NCBI GenBank assembly: GCA_963665005.2 | Contig: CAXXTQ010000001.1 | Coordinates: 1,612,001 to 1,676,000 of the forward strand | Source of the DNA: G963665005 sp963665005 | Lineage (GTDB): Bacteria; Bacillota; Clostridia; Christensenellales; SZUA-584 | Length of the DNA stretch: 64,000 nucleotides | Direction: 5' to 3' | In this document: one piece after another, positions 50,891 through 59,318 of the stretch | Position numbering within the stretch: position 1 is the first letter of the stretch | How the letters are laid out: each line of letters begins with the position of its first letter | The notes under the pieces: generated by a model | What the model was told of the DNA's origin: nothing | What the model saw: only the letters and a program-made list of their open reading frames with translations | Database searches by the model: none | Program-made: the position numbers and the translations under genes

Positions 50891-52807
50891 TCAACTTGGG
50901 GGATCTAAAGTAACATAATCCGAGGACATATATCCGTCGCCGCCAGCATAACTTATTTTGTGCCAGCCGGGTATGACGTTTGCTTGAGTTACCAATACTC
51001 TTGCGCAGCTTGGCAGCGTACCTATACGCGGATTGGCTGTGCTTGGGTCGCTGCGTACGTTAACGCTGTTAGTGCAGTTTATTGTAGCGTTAAAGTTTTC
51101 GGCTGCCGGTGTATATGGCACCGCCGTTAAAGCTGCCTTTTCAATAGCCAAAGCTTCAAGAGCCGTATTAGGATAATAAAACTGTATTATTTTATCATAA
51201 GTGTTTACAGCGGGGTCTGTGCTGTTTGCCCGCTGCTGAGCGCCGCGCTGGCTCATGCCTATGCCGTGCCCGTATCTTCTCTGATAAATATTACAGCTTC
51301 CTGCAGTATTCTCGACTACAAAAAGGCGAAGGCTGAAATTGTTAAAGGCACGGTAAATGCCGTCCGAGTCTTCGAACTCGCGCATATCAATTTCAAAATC
51401 TACCGTAACTTCTTCTTCGACGAGAAGCTCGCTCGGTTCTCCGTTTTGGACGATTTTTTTCAGATCTAATATGTCGAGGCGAATGAGAGTATAATCAAAT
51501 ATATTAATAATGCCGTCTTTATTGACATCGGCGGCTGTTTTGCGATTCCCGGCAAGTGCCTTTAGCCCGAGTATATCGAGGCGTACTAGAGTATAATCGA
51601 ATATATTGATAGATCCGTCGCCGTTAACATCGCCTAGCATGAGTACGGCATTTTCATCGTACCGCTTTGCTTTTACCGTCATATTTACATTCGCTTTTAT
51701 GAAATCCACGCATTTATTTTCGTCGTTATGATCTAAGATATCGTGATGGTCATCAGGGTCAAAAGTATGTGCTGTAACATTGTTTACACCTACTATTTTA
51801 ATATCGTCGGATACGCTCGCTATATATCCTTTGGCAGCAACGGCGGACAGTGCGCAAATCTTAAAATACCGTTCGGCATTCGCGCTTTCAGAGCCCGTGC
51901 CCGTAACCATTGAGCCGCCGTCCTGATATTGATATTTTATAACATCAGTATCTGTTATTGTTTTTGGAAAGATAAGAACTTCCTGCTCGCTCCGTGGGTT
52001 TGCGGCATCGAACGGGTCTTCCTGTATGACATGGTATGGCATAATAGGATTTGACGCAGACCAAATGTGCTGAGGAATCTCGGTATATCCGCCGTTAGAT
52101 GCGGAATAATAAGTTGGTACAAAATCCTCTCCCAATTTTAGTACCTTTTTCGCCGTTCCTGTCACTGCCGCCAGAGCATTTGTATATTCCGCATTATATC
52201 CTTTGTAAACCTGGTTATCAGTTGTATCTACAACATCAAACGCTCCGCCGCCAATATAATTACAAACATATGTGCGCGCACATATGGCCTGTGCTTTAAG
52301 CGCTTCTACAGGCCATGAGTTGCTCATTTCGTAAGGAACGACTCCGAAAATATAATCTTCCATATAAAGATGGTTTATAAGCTGTATCGCAGAGCCGACG
52401 ATAGAAAAAGCAAGTTTACCTATATATCTTCTGTAACTGTGTTCGGTGTTTTCCAGCCATACAAAGTTGTTTCTGCCTTCAGTTGCCGTGTGTTCTAAAA
52501 GCGTCAGCGTTGCGCCTGTGTATTTTAAAATTCCTCCGTAAAATAATTTTAAATTACTGCCGTCTATTTGCACAGTATAAAGCTGTCGCTCGAGAACGAC
52601 AGAAGGGTCTTCTTCAATGCTAAAATTGCCGTCAATAAAAACAGGCAAGGTTGTCGGTGTTCCTATAGAAATTTTTACTTTTACAATATCATAGGGGCCG
52701 GCAGCATGCGCGGTGGGTACGGATATGAATAGAACTGATATAAGCATCAGCAGGGATAAAACCAGCAGCAGAAATTTTTTGCTTTTAAGTATTATATATG
52801 ATGTCAT
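50891..52807 (-). CDS. Exported SpoIID/LytB-family protein with dockerin inserted in the domain, plus SH3
   Basis: This is a 638-residue protein. A signal peptide (about 1-36) is followed by the SpoIID N-terminal catalytic part, with Glu160 in GVVPYEMSNSWPVEALKAQA. A tandem dockerin-type module lies at about 391-450 (GDVNGDGSINIFDYTLVRL and DVNKDGIINIFDYTLIRL), and only then comes the conserved SpoIID C-terminal motif (YGHGIGMSQRGAQQRA, 512-527, and FYYPNTAL). An SH3b domain ends the protein (about 575-638). SpoIID enzymes are lytic transglycosylases acting on denuded glycan, the product of amidases. The nesting of a dockerin within the enzyme domain is unusual. It is the first gene of the leftward cluster. 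Confidence 0.9.
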   Translation of the reverse strand: MTSYIILKSKKFLLLVLSLLMLISVLFISVPTAHAAGPYDIVKVKISIGTPTTLPVFIDGNFSIEEDPSVVLERQLYTVQIDGSNLKLFYGGILKYTGATLTLLEHTATEGRNNFVWLENTEHSYRRYIGKLAFSIVGSAIQLINHLYMEDYIFGVVPYEMSNSWPVEALKAQAICARTYVCNYIGGGAFDVVDTTDNQVYKGYNAEYTNALAAVTGTAKKVLKLGEDFVPTYYSASNGGYTEIPQHIWSASNPIMPYHVIQEDPFDAANPRSEQEVLIFPKTITDTDVIKYQYQDGGSMVTGTGSESANAERYFKICALSAVAAKGYIASVSDDIKIVGVNNVTAHTFDPDDHHDILDHNDENKCVDFIKANVNMTVKAKRYDENAVLMLGDVNGDGSINIFDYTLVRLDILGLKALAGNRKTAADVNKDGIINIFDYTLIRLDILDLKKIVQNGEPSELLVEEEVTVDFEIDMREFEDSDGIYRAFNNFSLRLFVVENTAGSCNIYQRRYGHGIGMSQRGAQQRANSTDPAVNTYDKIIQFYYPNTALEALAIEKAALTAVPYTPAAENFNATINCTNSVNVRSDPSTANPRIGTLPSCARVLVTQANVIPGWHKISYAGGDGYMSSDYVTLDPPS

Positions 52808-53116
52808 TTATAATCCCCTCGATTTATAAACCATCGCTATAAAAGCGACAAAATAAACAAAATAAAATGTTACTAAAATGTTTCAAACTTTTTACTAAAG
52901 TAATTATAGCACATAATTTGTCTTATTACATATATAACACCAAAATAAATATTAGAAACATGTAAAAATTTGCAGAATGGTTAAAAAAAATAACATAAAA
53001 TGGTATTTGTACTATAATATACGCCGCAAATTCTATTAAACATAAAAGATAGATAAATTGATTTTGCCTCAAACTTAAGATATACTGATTTTAATACATT
53101 GTCGGAGGAAAAAAAC
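52808..53116. other. Divergent intergenic region
   Basis: This is about 300 bp of very AT-rich DNA between the leftward dockerin cluster and the rightward CorC-type gene. It must hold both promoters, but I could not place either with confidence. No repeats or short genes were seen. Confidence 0.5.
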
Positions 53117-54427
53117 TTGAATGATCCTTGGCCTTGGCAGCTTCTGCTTCAGCTCGGTTTAATTCTGATAAATGCTTTTTTTGCTTGTACTGAGATTGCA
53201 ATTTTATCTCTTAATCAGGAAAAGATAAAAATAGAAGCGGAGAACGGCGATAAAAGCTCTAAATATCTTTTTCGCCTCATGGAGCGCCCGGCAAAGTTTT
53301 TAGCTACCATACAGGTTGGAATAACATTTGCCGGATTTTTGGCAAGCGCTTTTGCGGCGGCTAGTTTTTCAGGCAGAATTACAAAATGGCTCATGGGGCT
53401 TGGAGTAACCATTCCGGAGGCTACGCTAAATACAATTTGCGTTATAGTAATAACATTTATTTTATCATACTTTATGCTTGTTTTAGGCGAGCTTGTTCCA
53501 AAGCGCATAGCGATGAAAAAAGCAGAAAAAATTGCGCGCGTTTTTGCCCGTGCTATATTTTATTTATCAAAAATTTTCGCGCCAATTGTATGGCTTCTTA
53601 CGATATCGACAAACGGAGTGCTCAGGCTATTTAAAATAAACCCGCATGAAAACGAAAAAAACATAACAGAAGAAGAGATTCGGATAATGGTTGACCTCGG
53701 AGAGCAAAGAGGAGCGATTGCTCCCGAAGAGGGCGAAATGATAGATAATGTTTTAGAGCTCTCAGACAGGGCAGCGGTAGAGCTTATGACGCCGAGGACA
53801 CAGCTTACCGTTTTGTGGAAAAGCGGTACAAGGGCGGATATGGAAGAGATTATCTGTAAGAGCAGCTATTCAAGATACCCTGTTTGCGGTAAGAGCATGG
53901 ATGAGATAGTAGGAATTCTTCACGTAAGAGATTTTTTCTGTGACAAGACTGCGCCGATAGCCGATTTGCTTCGCCCGGCGCATTTCGTGCCCGAGACGGT
54001 AAAGGCGGATGTTTTGCTTCGTGATATGCAGAAGAACAAGGCTCATATGGCAATAATCGTAGATGAATACGGCGGTGTGAGCGGTGTCGTTACTCTCGAG
54101 GACCTGCTTGAAGAGATAGTGGGCGAGATAGAAGACGAGCATGATAATGAACAGCCGTTTATAACTGTTCTTGAAGATGGCGGATGGCGCGTCAGGGGAG
54201 ATGTAGATTTGAATACTCTTGGTGAGGCTATAGGCGTAAGTTTTCCCAAAGGCGATTATGACACACTCGGAGGCCTTATATTCAGCCGTATGAACAGTAT
54301 TCCGCAAGACGGCTCGCGCCCCGAGGTAGATATAGACGGTGTGCGTATAATAGTTGACGAAATTTCAGACAGGCATGTTACGTGGGCGCAAATTAAGGTT
54401 TTGCCCAAGACGGACGAAGACGAATAA
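53117..54427 (+). CDS. HlyC/CorC (CNNM-type) membrane protein with CBS domains
   Basis: This is a 436-residue protein. A DUF21/CNNM transmembrane domain (about 1-190, with AFFACTEIAILSLNQEKI and VLGELVPKRIAMKKAEKI) is followed by two CBS motifs (ELMTPRTQLTVLWK... and a second around AHMAIIVDEYGGVSGVVTLE) and a C-terminal CorC_HlyC domain. Relatives export magnesium or cobalt, or regulate such transport; bacterial hemolysin naming is historical. I chose the TTG at 53117, eight bases after GGAGG (53104-53108). Confidence 0.9.
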   Translation: MNDPWPWQLLLQLGLILINAFFACTEIAILSLNQEKIKIEAENGDKSSKYLFRLMERPAKFLATIQVGITFAGFLASAFAAASFSGRITKWLMGLGVTIPEATLNTICVIVITFILSYFMLVLGELVPKRIAMKKAEKIARVFARAIFYLSKIFAPIVWLLTISTNGVLRLFKINPHENEKNITEEEIRIMVDLGEQRGAIAPEEGEMIDNVLELSDRAAVELMTPRTQLTVLWKSGTRADMEEIICKSSYSRYPVCGKSMDEIVGILHVRDFFCDKTAPIADLLRPAHFVPETVKADVLLRDMQKNKAHMAIIVDEYGGVSGVVTLEDLLEEIVGEIEDEHDNEQPFITVLEDGGWRVRGDVDLNTLGEAIGVSFPKGDYDTLGGLIFSRMNSIPQDGSRPEVDIDGVRIIVDEISDRHVTWAQIKVLPKTDEDE

Positions 54428-54458
54428 ATTTTTGATGTTTCCATAATATAAAAAAAGA

Positions 54459-54528
54459 TTGACCAAATTATTTTTATCACATATAATTGATATAGATAGA
54501 TGTCTATGTGATAGAGGTTTATCTATAT
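54459..54528 (+). promoter_or_regulatory. ars operon promoter and ArsR-type operator
   Basis: TTGACC (54459-54464), 17-nt spacer, TATAAT (54482-54487). Just downstream, ATATAGATA (54490-54498) and TATCTATAT (54520-54528) are exact inverted 9-mers, positioned over the start of transcription as in ArsR/SmtB-controlled operons. Confidence 0.7.
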
Positions 54529-54550
54529 AAGGTTATTTGGAGGCCGGGCA

Positions 54551-54868
54551 ATGCAAAATGAATGTTCTAAATACGCCGCTGTATTTAAAGCGCTGTCAGA
54601 TGAAACAAGGCTGAAAATAGTTGATTTGCTGTCATGCGAAGAGCTTTGCGCGTGTAAAATATTAGAGCGTTTCAGCATTACACAGCCAACTCTTTCATAT
54701 CATATGAAGATACTTACAGAATGCGGAATTGTTTTGGGAAAAAGAGACGGTGCATGGATGCATTACCGTATAAATAAAGATATGAGCGAGGGCGTTGCCG
54801 AATTTTTAAAAAAACTTTTGGATACTAAACAAGATTGCAGCTGCATGAAATGTTCGGGGAGGAAATAA
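54551..54868 (+). CDS. arsR: ArsR/SmtB-family metalloregulator
   Basis: This is a 105-residue winged-helix repressor. ALSDETRLKIVDLLSCEELC leads into the CxC inducer site (ELCACKILE), as in arsenite-sensing ArsR; the recognition helix is TQPTLSYHMKILTECGIV, and a Cys-rich tail (DCSCMKCSG) may add metal binding. AGGAGG-like TTGGAGG precedes the ATG. It opens the operon, with the permease gene starting four bases after its stop. It should repress the operon through the dyad upstream and release on As(III) or Sb(III). Confidence 0.92.
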   Translation: MQNECSKYAAVFKALSDETRLKIVDLLSCEELCACKILERFSITQPTLSYHMKILTECGIVLGKRDGAWMHYRINKDMSEGVAEFLKKLLDTKQDCSCMKCSGRK

Positions 54869-54871
54869 GAT

Positions 54872-55879
54872 TTGGTAGTTTTTGAATGGCTGAATAACCA
54901 GCTTCTTAAAATGGATTGGCTGAATAATCTTGTGCGTATGCTCGTGCAAGATGTGTTCGGGCTTGATATAAAAGAAAAGATAGGCGGAAGCGTCCATTTC
55001 TTTATATACGACACTATAAAGATATTTATACTTTTATCTGTACTGATATTTACTATATCTTATATTCAAAGCCACTTTCCGCCCGAACGCACGCGAAAAA
55101 TACTCGGAAGGTTTAAGGGGGTCGGAGCAAACATACTGGGTGCGCTGCTCGGCACGGTCACACCTTTTTGCTCGTGTTCATCTATTCCGCTTTTTATAGG
55201 GTTTACAAGCGCAGGGCTGCCCATCGGCGTTACCTTTTCTTTTTTGATAAGCTCGCCGCTTGTCGATTTAGCGTCTGTGCTTTTGCTTGCCAGCATATTC
55301 AACTGGAAGATTGCGATAGCATACGTCATAGTAGGCCTTATATTGGCAGTCGCGGGCGGAACGCTTATAAGCAAACTAAAGCTGGAGAAATACGTTGAGC
55401 CTTTTGTATTCGGCACCCAGACGGCAGAAATCGACGCACCAAAGATGACTCGGCGCGACAGAGCCGTATTTGCTAAAGACCAGGTTGTAATGATAATCAA
55501 AAAGGTCTGGCTGTATATATTGATTGGCGTAGCTATTGGCGCGGCTATACATAACTGGATACCAACGGATATAATCTCTGCCATACTCGGAGTGCAAAAC
55601 TGGTATTCTGTACCGCTCGCGACAGTCGTCGGCGTGCCTATGTACGCAGATATTTTCGGCACGCTTCCTATAGCCGAGGCGCTTGTCGGCAAAGGCGTAG
55701 GCATAGGAACGGTTCTTTCGTTTATGATGGCGGTAACAGCGCTGTCTCTTCCTTCTATGATACTTTTAAAAAAGGTAGTTAAAACAAAGCTCCTTTTGGT
55801 GTTTGCCGCGATCGTGATTGTAGGCATATTGATTATTGGATTTGTATTTAACGCTTTTGGATTATGGCTGGCGGTTTAA
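54872..55879 (+). CDS. ArsP/DUF318-family permease
   Basis: This is a 335-residue membrane protein with eight or more helices. GTVTPFCSCSSIPLFIGFTS contains the CSC motif conserved in ArsP-type organoarsenical exporters and in the related SO_0444 Cu/Zn permeases, and a second copy-like FGTLPIAEALVGKGVGIGTV follows in the second half. Its place between arsR and arsC favours arsenic compounds as substrate. The start is a TTG at 54872 after GGGGAGG, overlapping nothing. Confidence 0.88.
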   Translation: MVVFEWLNNQLLKMDWLNNLVRMLVQDVFGLDIKEKIGGSVHFFIYDTIKIFILLSVLIFTISYIQSHFPPERTRKILGRFKGVGANILGALLGTVTPFCSCSSIPLFIGFTSAGLPIGVTFSFLISSPLVDLASVLLLASIFNWKIAIAYVIVGLILAVAGGTLISKLKLEKYVEPFVFGTQTAEIDAPKMTRRDRAVFAKDQVVMIIKKVWLYILIGVAIGAAIHNWIPTDIISAILGVQNWYSVPLATVVGVPMYADIFGTLPIAEALVGKGVGIGTVLSFMMAVTALSLPSMILLKKVVKTKLLLVFAAIVIVGILIIGFVFNAFGLWLAV

Positions 55880-55889
55880 GGAGAACAAA

Positions 55890-56300
55890 ATGAGCAAAAT
55901 TAAAGTTGCGTTCGTGTGCGTTCATAATTCCTGCAGGTCGCAGATGGCCGAAGCGATATCTAAGTTAAAAGCGGGCGAAGTTTTTACCGCTTATTCGGCA
56001 GGAACAGATATAAAACCCGAGATAAACGAAGATGCGGTGCAGATAATAAAAGAGCTTTACGGCGTGGATATGAGCCTTACGCAAAAACCAAAACTACTTA
56101 CCGAACTGCCGTCAGTAGACGTTGTAATAACTATGGGCTGTAATGTACAGTGCCCGTATCTGCCAAGCAGATTGCGAGAAGACTGGGGGCTTGACGACCC
56201 CAGCGGCAAAGGCAGAGAAGCTTTTTTAGCCGCAGCTAAGGAAATAGAAAAAAAGGTAGAGCAATTAAAGAAGAAAATAATGAAAATGGAGATTGAATGA
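55890..56300 (+). CDS. arsC: Arsenate reductase (LMW-phosphatase type)
   Basis: This is a 136-residue protein. CVHNSCRSQMAEA is the C-x5-R P-loop with the nucleophilic cysteine; a conserved second cysteine pair lies in MGCNVQCPYLP, and DWGLDDPSGK supplies the general acid region. This is the thioredoxin-coupled ArsC of Gram-positives, reducing arsenate to arsenite. I chose the ATG at 55890 after AAGGAG; the longer frame overlaps the permease. A small thioredoxin-like gene three genes on could be its reductant. Confidence 0.93.
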   Translation: MSKIKVAFVCVHNSCRSQMAEAISKLKAGEVFTAYSAGTDIKPEINEDAVQIIKELYGVDMSLTQKPKLLTELPSVDVVITMGCNVQCPYLPSRLREDWGLDDPSGKGREAFLAAAKEIEKKVEQLKKKIMKMEIE

Positions 56301-56301
56301 T

Positions 56302-56619
56302 ATGTCTAAAACATGGTATCCAATGATAGATTATGAGAAGTGCACAGAATGCGGAACGTGCATAGATATGTGCCCGTACGGAGTATACGAGAAAGAAAAA
56401 GCGCCGAGGCCAATTGTTGTAAACTCGGACGAGTGCGGACAAGGATACATTGGCTGTGGGAGCACATGCCCGAGCGAAGCTATCTCATATTTCGGCGACA
56501 CAGAAAATTCAGCTCGGAAAAGTTCTTTGTGCTGTGAGGGCGGCTGTGATTGCAGCGCCAGCTCTTCGAGCTGCTGCAGTAACAGCGATAATTCTGGCTG
56601 CGGATGCGGCTGTAACTAA
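56302..56619 (+). CDS. 4Fe-4S ferredoxin with Cys-rich tail
   Basis: This is a 105-residue protein. CTECGTCIDMCP is a clear cluster motif; the second set is C...GCGSTCPSEAISYFG. After about residue 75 a Cys/Ser-rich tail follows (LCCEGGCDCSA, SCCSNSDNSGCGCGCN), which may bind metal or metalloid directly. It begins at the ATG at 56302, overlapping the region of the arsC stop. Such ferredoxins occur in ars operons of anaerobes and may feed electrons to the adjacent reductases. Confidence 0.9.
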   Translation: MSKTWYPMIDYEKCTECGTCIDMCPYGVYEKEKAPRPIVVNSDECGQGYIGCGSTCPSEAISYFGDTENSARKSSLCCEGGCDCSASSSSCCSNSDNSGCGCGCN

Positions 56620-56637
56620 AAAAAGGAGTGTATAATT

Positions 56638-56877
56638 ATGGAGATTAAAGTACTTGGGTCGGGATGCGCTTCATGCAAAAAGCTGCTGGGGTTTGCTAAA
56701 GACGCCGTCAGCGAGCTTGGCATAGAAGCAGAAGTTATCTATGTTACCGATATGGCGGAGATTGTGAAATTAGGCGTTATGAGTACGCCCGGGCTTATGA
56801 TAAACGGTAAAGTAAAATCTATGGGCAGAATACCTAAAACTAAGGAGATAAAAGGCATGATAGAGGATGAGGCTTAA
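56638..56877 (+). CDS. Small thioredoxin-like protein (MTH895/TM0996 type)
   Basis: This is a 79-residue redox protein. EIKVLGSGCASCKKLLGFAK carries the CxxC motif at the head of helix 1, VMSTPGLMINGKV is the cis-proline loop. This mini-thioredoxin family is often next to ArsP/DUF318 permeases. It may reduce ArsC or a metal-thiol substrate. AAAGGAG precedes the ATG. Confidence 0.92.
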   Translation: MEIKVLGSGCASCKKLLGFAKDAVSELGIEAEVIYVTDMAEIVKLGVMSTPGLMINGKVKSMGRIPKTKEIKGMIEDEA

Positions 56878-56933
56878 ATCTAATAAGAATAAAGCTTTAA
56901 TGGTTTCCGCTGTATTTTTTATGCTCATATTGT

Positions 56934-57010
56934 GAGTTGTGCGTGTTCATGATAAAATAAGACGAATTTCGACAAATATATCTGCCAATTATGAACAGGC
57001 ACAACAACTC
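56934..57010. repeat. Imperfect inverted repeat in the ars/4Fe-4S intergenic region
   Basis: GAGTTGTGCGTGTTCAT (56934-56950) is matched by the reverse complement of 56991-57010 with three extra bases. The 40-base interior is AT-rich. It may be a regulatory dyad for the membrane 4Fe-4S gene or a small repeat element. Confidence 0.55.
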
Positions 57011-57036
57011 ATGAAATTTTTAGGATGTGCAAAAAA

Positions 57037-58242
57037 ATGAAAGAAAAGAATTATCGGCAATCTACAAAGACTGTTCGCGTGATATCAAGAATCTTAAGAT
57101 GGACAATACTCGGCGGGCTGCTTATTTTCGTGCTTTCGGCAACAACTCTTAATGCAATGGGTTACGCCGCGCCGTCGATACACGCTATATGCCCGTACGG
57201 CGGTGTGGAATCGCTTCTTAGCTTTGTTACATTCGGCGTTTTTGTTAAAAAGATATTTTTAGGCACTTTTGTATTATTTGCCGCGACAATGGCGATTGCC
57301 GTTATCTTCCGCCGGTCGTTCTGCGGACAGATATGCGCCTTTGGCGGTCTGCAGGAATTTTTAGGCAACCTCGGGCGCAAAATATTTAAAAAGCGCCGTC
57401 AGATGCCGGTAAAGCTGGACAGAATTCTGCGGTACCTTAAATATGTTGTGCTTATAGTAACGGCGGGCATGGCGTGGATAACGGCAGAGCTTTGGATAAT
57501 ACCTTACGACCCTTTTAATGCACTTGGGCACCTTGCCGATTTCAACAGCCTTATTACTACTTACCTAATCGGTTTTATCGTGCTGATAATAACGCTTTTG
57601 GGTTCTCTTGTGTACGAAAGGTTTTTCTGCAAATATTTGTGCCCCGCAGGAGCGCTTTACGGAATCATAGGCAAAATAAGCCCATATGCGGTAAGAAGAA
57701 ATGATGACAAATGCATTAAATGTTCTCTTTGCAATAAGGCATGCCCTGTAAATGTAGATGTTATGGGGGCTAAAGCCAAGAACGGTAAAGTTTCTGATAT
57801 TGAGTGTATAAATTGTAACGAGTGCGTGCATGTCTGCCCGATAAAGGGCGCGCTTTCGACAGGTTTTGGGAAAAGGGGAAAAATACATCCAATAGTGGCG
57901 ACGCTGCTCGTTGCTACGCTCTTTTTCGCACCTATACTTATCGCGAGAAGCGCTGGTTCTTTTCAGATACTTCCCAACAAATTTATAACCGGAGGCAGTT
58001 CGGGAAACGAGGAGGATCACGAAGAAGATGAGGACAGCGCCGGTACCGATGAAATAGCGGCAGGCGATATAAAAGGTTATATGACATTGAAGGATATAGC
58101 GGATATTCTAGATATGACGATTGATGAAATTTATGCAAAGCTCGGGCTAGCGGATGATTTTCCGGAAAGCTATACTATAAAGACAGCGGGGCAGAGTGTA
58201 GGCGCAGATTTTGACGAGTTTAAACAAAGGCTGTTCGAATAA
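57037..58242 (+). CDS. Membrane 4Fe-4S protein (NapH/NosR/MauN-like)
   Basis: This is a 401-residue protein. At least five helices are visible, with the polyferredoxin membrane motifs SFCGQICAFGGLQEFLG and FFCKYLCPAGALYG, followed by two 4Fe-4S motifs (CIKCSLCNKACP and CINCNECVHVCP) and a last helix. The C-terminus has an acidic linker and a small helical domain (YMTLKDIADILDMTIDEIYA). It probably moves electrons across or along the membrane to the redox partners encoded just upstream. I chose the ATG at 57037 after AGGA; an ATG at 57025 also reads in frame without a site. Confidence 0.85.
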   Translation: MKEKNYRQSTKTVRVISRILRWTILGGLLIFVLSATTLNAMGYAAPSIHAICPYGGVESLLSFVTFGVFVKKIFLGTFVLFAATMAIAVIFRRSFCGQICAFGGLQEFLGNLGRKIFKKRRQMPVKLDRILRYLKYVVLIVTAGMAWITAELWIIPYDPFNALGHLADFNSLITTYLIGFIVLIITLLGSLVYERFFCKYLCPAGALYGIIGKISPYAVRRNDDKCIKCSLCNKACPVNVDVMGAKAKNGKVSDIECINCNECVHVCPIKGALSTGFGKRGKIHPIVATLLVATLFFAPILIARSAGSFQILPNKFITGGSSGNEEDHEEDEDSAGTDEIAAGDIKGYMTLKDIADILDMTIDEIYAKLGLADDFPESYTIKTAGQSVGADFDEFKQRLFE

Positions 58243-58364
58243 AAAGTTAATCCTGAGGGCTTCTGTAAAGGCAGGGGCTCTTTTTTTGTATAAAATATCA
58301 ACGATTTCAGAAAATAATTTTACTGAATTAAGCTGCCAAAAAAATAAGAAGGGATGCAAACATA

Positions 58365-58628
58365 TTGGGTATATTAGAGAATAATCCAAATAAAAACTGT
58401 ATTAATGAATGTAATAGATGTGCTGTAATTTGCCTGGGATGCGTTAGGGCATGTTCACATTCAACCAAAAGCGCAACACAATTTTTTCTTTGCGTCAAAT
58501 CAGCTTCGTTTATTGTATGTGAGGCATGCACGAAAGAATGTGAAATGTTTAAGGATGCGCACTGCACAGAATGTGCGCAGGTATGTAAAATCTGTGCCGG
58601 CGAATGCAATAAGACGGCGGGTATGTAG
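58365..58628 (+). CDS. Four-helix Cys-rich copper-binding protein (Csp/DUF326-like)
   Basis: This is an 87-residue protein with cysteines spaced along amphipathic helices: CINECNRCAVICLGCVRAC, CEACTKECEMF, and CTECAQVCKICAGECNK. This matches the copper storage protein (Csp) family, which binds many Cu(I) ions inside a four-helix bundle, though this protein is shorter than the usual 110-150 residues. It starts at a TTG at 58365 after GAAGGGATG. A role in copper or metalloid buffering fits its position after the ars genes; it may be transcribed separately. Confidence 0.8.
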   Translation: MGILENNPNKNCINECNRCAVICLGCVRACSHSTKSATQFFLCVKSASFIVCEACTKECEMFKDAHCTECAQVCKICAGECNKTAGM

Positions 58629-58688
58629 TCTTAGGTATAATAATATAAGTCTTTAATATAAGTCTCTTAATATATAATGGGCTTTTTG

Positions 58689-59147
58689 CTAACTTTTTTT
58701 TGCTATCTCGCCTTTGCAATTATAAATAAATGTATAACGCACCCGTTTAGATTTTTTCATATAAATAAGCCATATAATAACACTAGGCACATAAGCCAGC
58801 ATTTGAATATCAAAATTTGAAAAATAATAAAAGTAAGTCAATAAAGCTAAACAACTTATAAAGATCAAAAAGAAAAAATACAATTTGGGGAAAAAATATA
58901 TTTGTTTTATCATAACAATTAGTAAGAAAATACTAAGCAGTAAATTAATAAAGCCGGTTACTATTACAAATATCAAAGAATTGATAAAATCTGAATGATA
59001 TACAAAAAGATTAATCAGTATGAAAGGTAATTTGCTGACGTTTAATACAAGCCCCAAAAGAACAAAGAGAAGCCAGCCGTCAATACCTTTTAAATTGTCC
59101 GATTCTTTTGTTTCTGAATTGCATTTTATATTTTTGCCTATAGTCAT
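58689..59147 (-). CDS. Four-helix membrane protein, DUF2569-like
   Basis: This is a 152-residue membrane protein with four helices. LKGIDGWLLFVLLGLVLNV near the N-terminus resembles the GIGGWL opening of DUF2569 proteins. Otherwise it is Phe/Ile-rich with no recognisable motif. Codon choice and AT richness are higher than in neighbours. Function unknown. Confidence 0.6.
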   Translation of the reverse strand: MTIGKNIKCNSETKESDNLKGIDGWLLFVLLGLVLNVSKLPFILINLFVYHSDFINSLIFVIVTGFINLLLSIFLLIVMIKQIYFFPKLYFFFLIFISCLALLTYFYYFSNFDIQMLAYVPSVIIWLIYMKKSKRVRYTFIYNCKGEIAKKS

Positions 59148-59318
59148 TTAATTAATGAGCGCTCCTCAAAGTAAATTAAAAAACAAGAACATAAGTTCTT
59201 TACCGCATTAATACTAACATAATATAAGAATAATGTAAATATATAGATTTATTATAAATAAAAAACAACCTCTTTTATACAAAGGCTGTTTTTGATCTAA
59301 TGGTAATATCGGCGGTGA

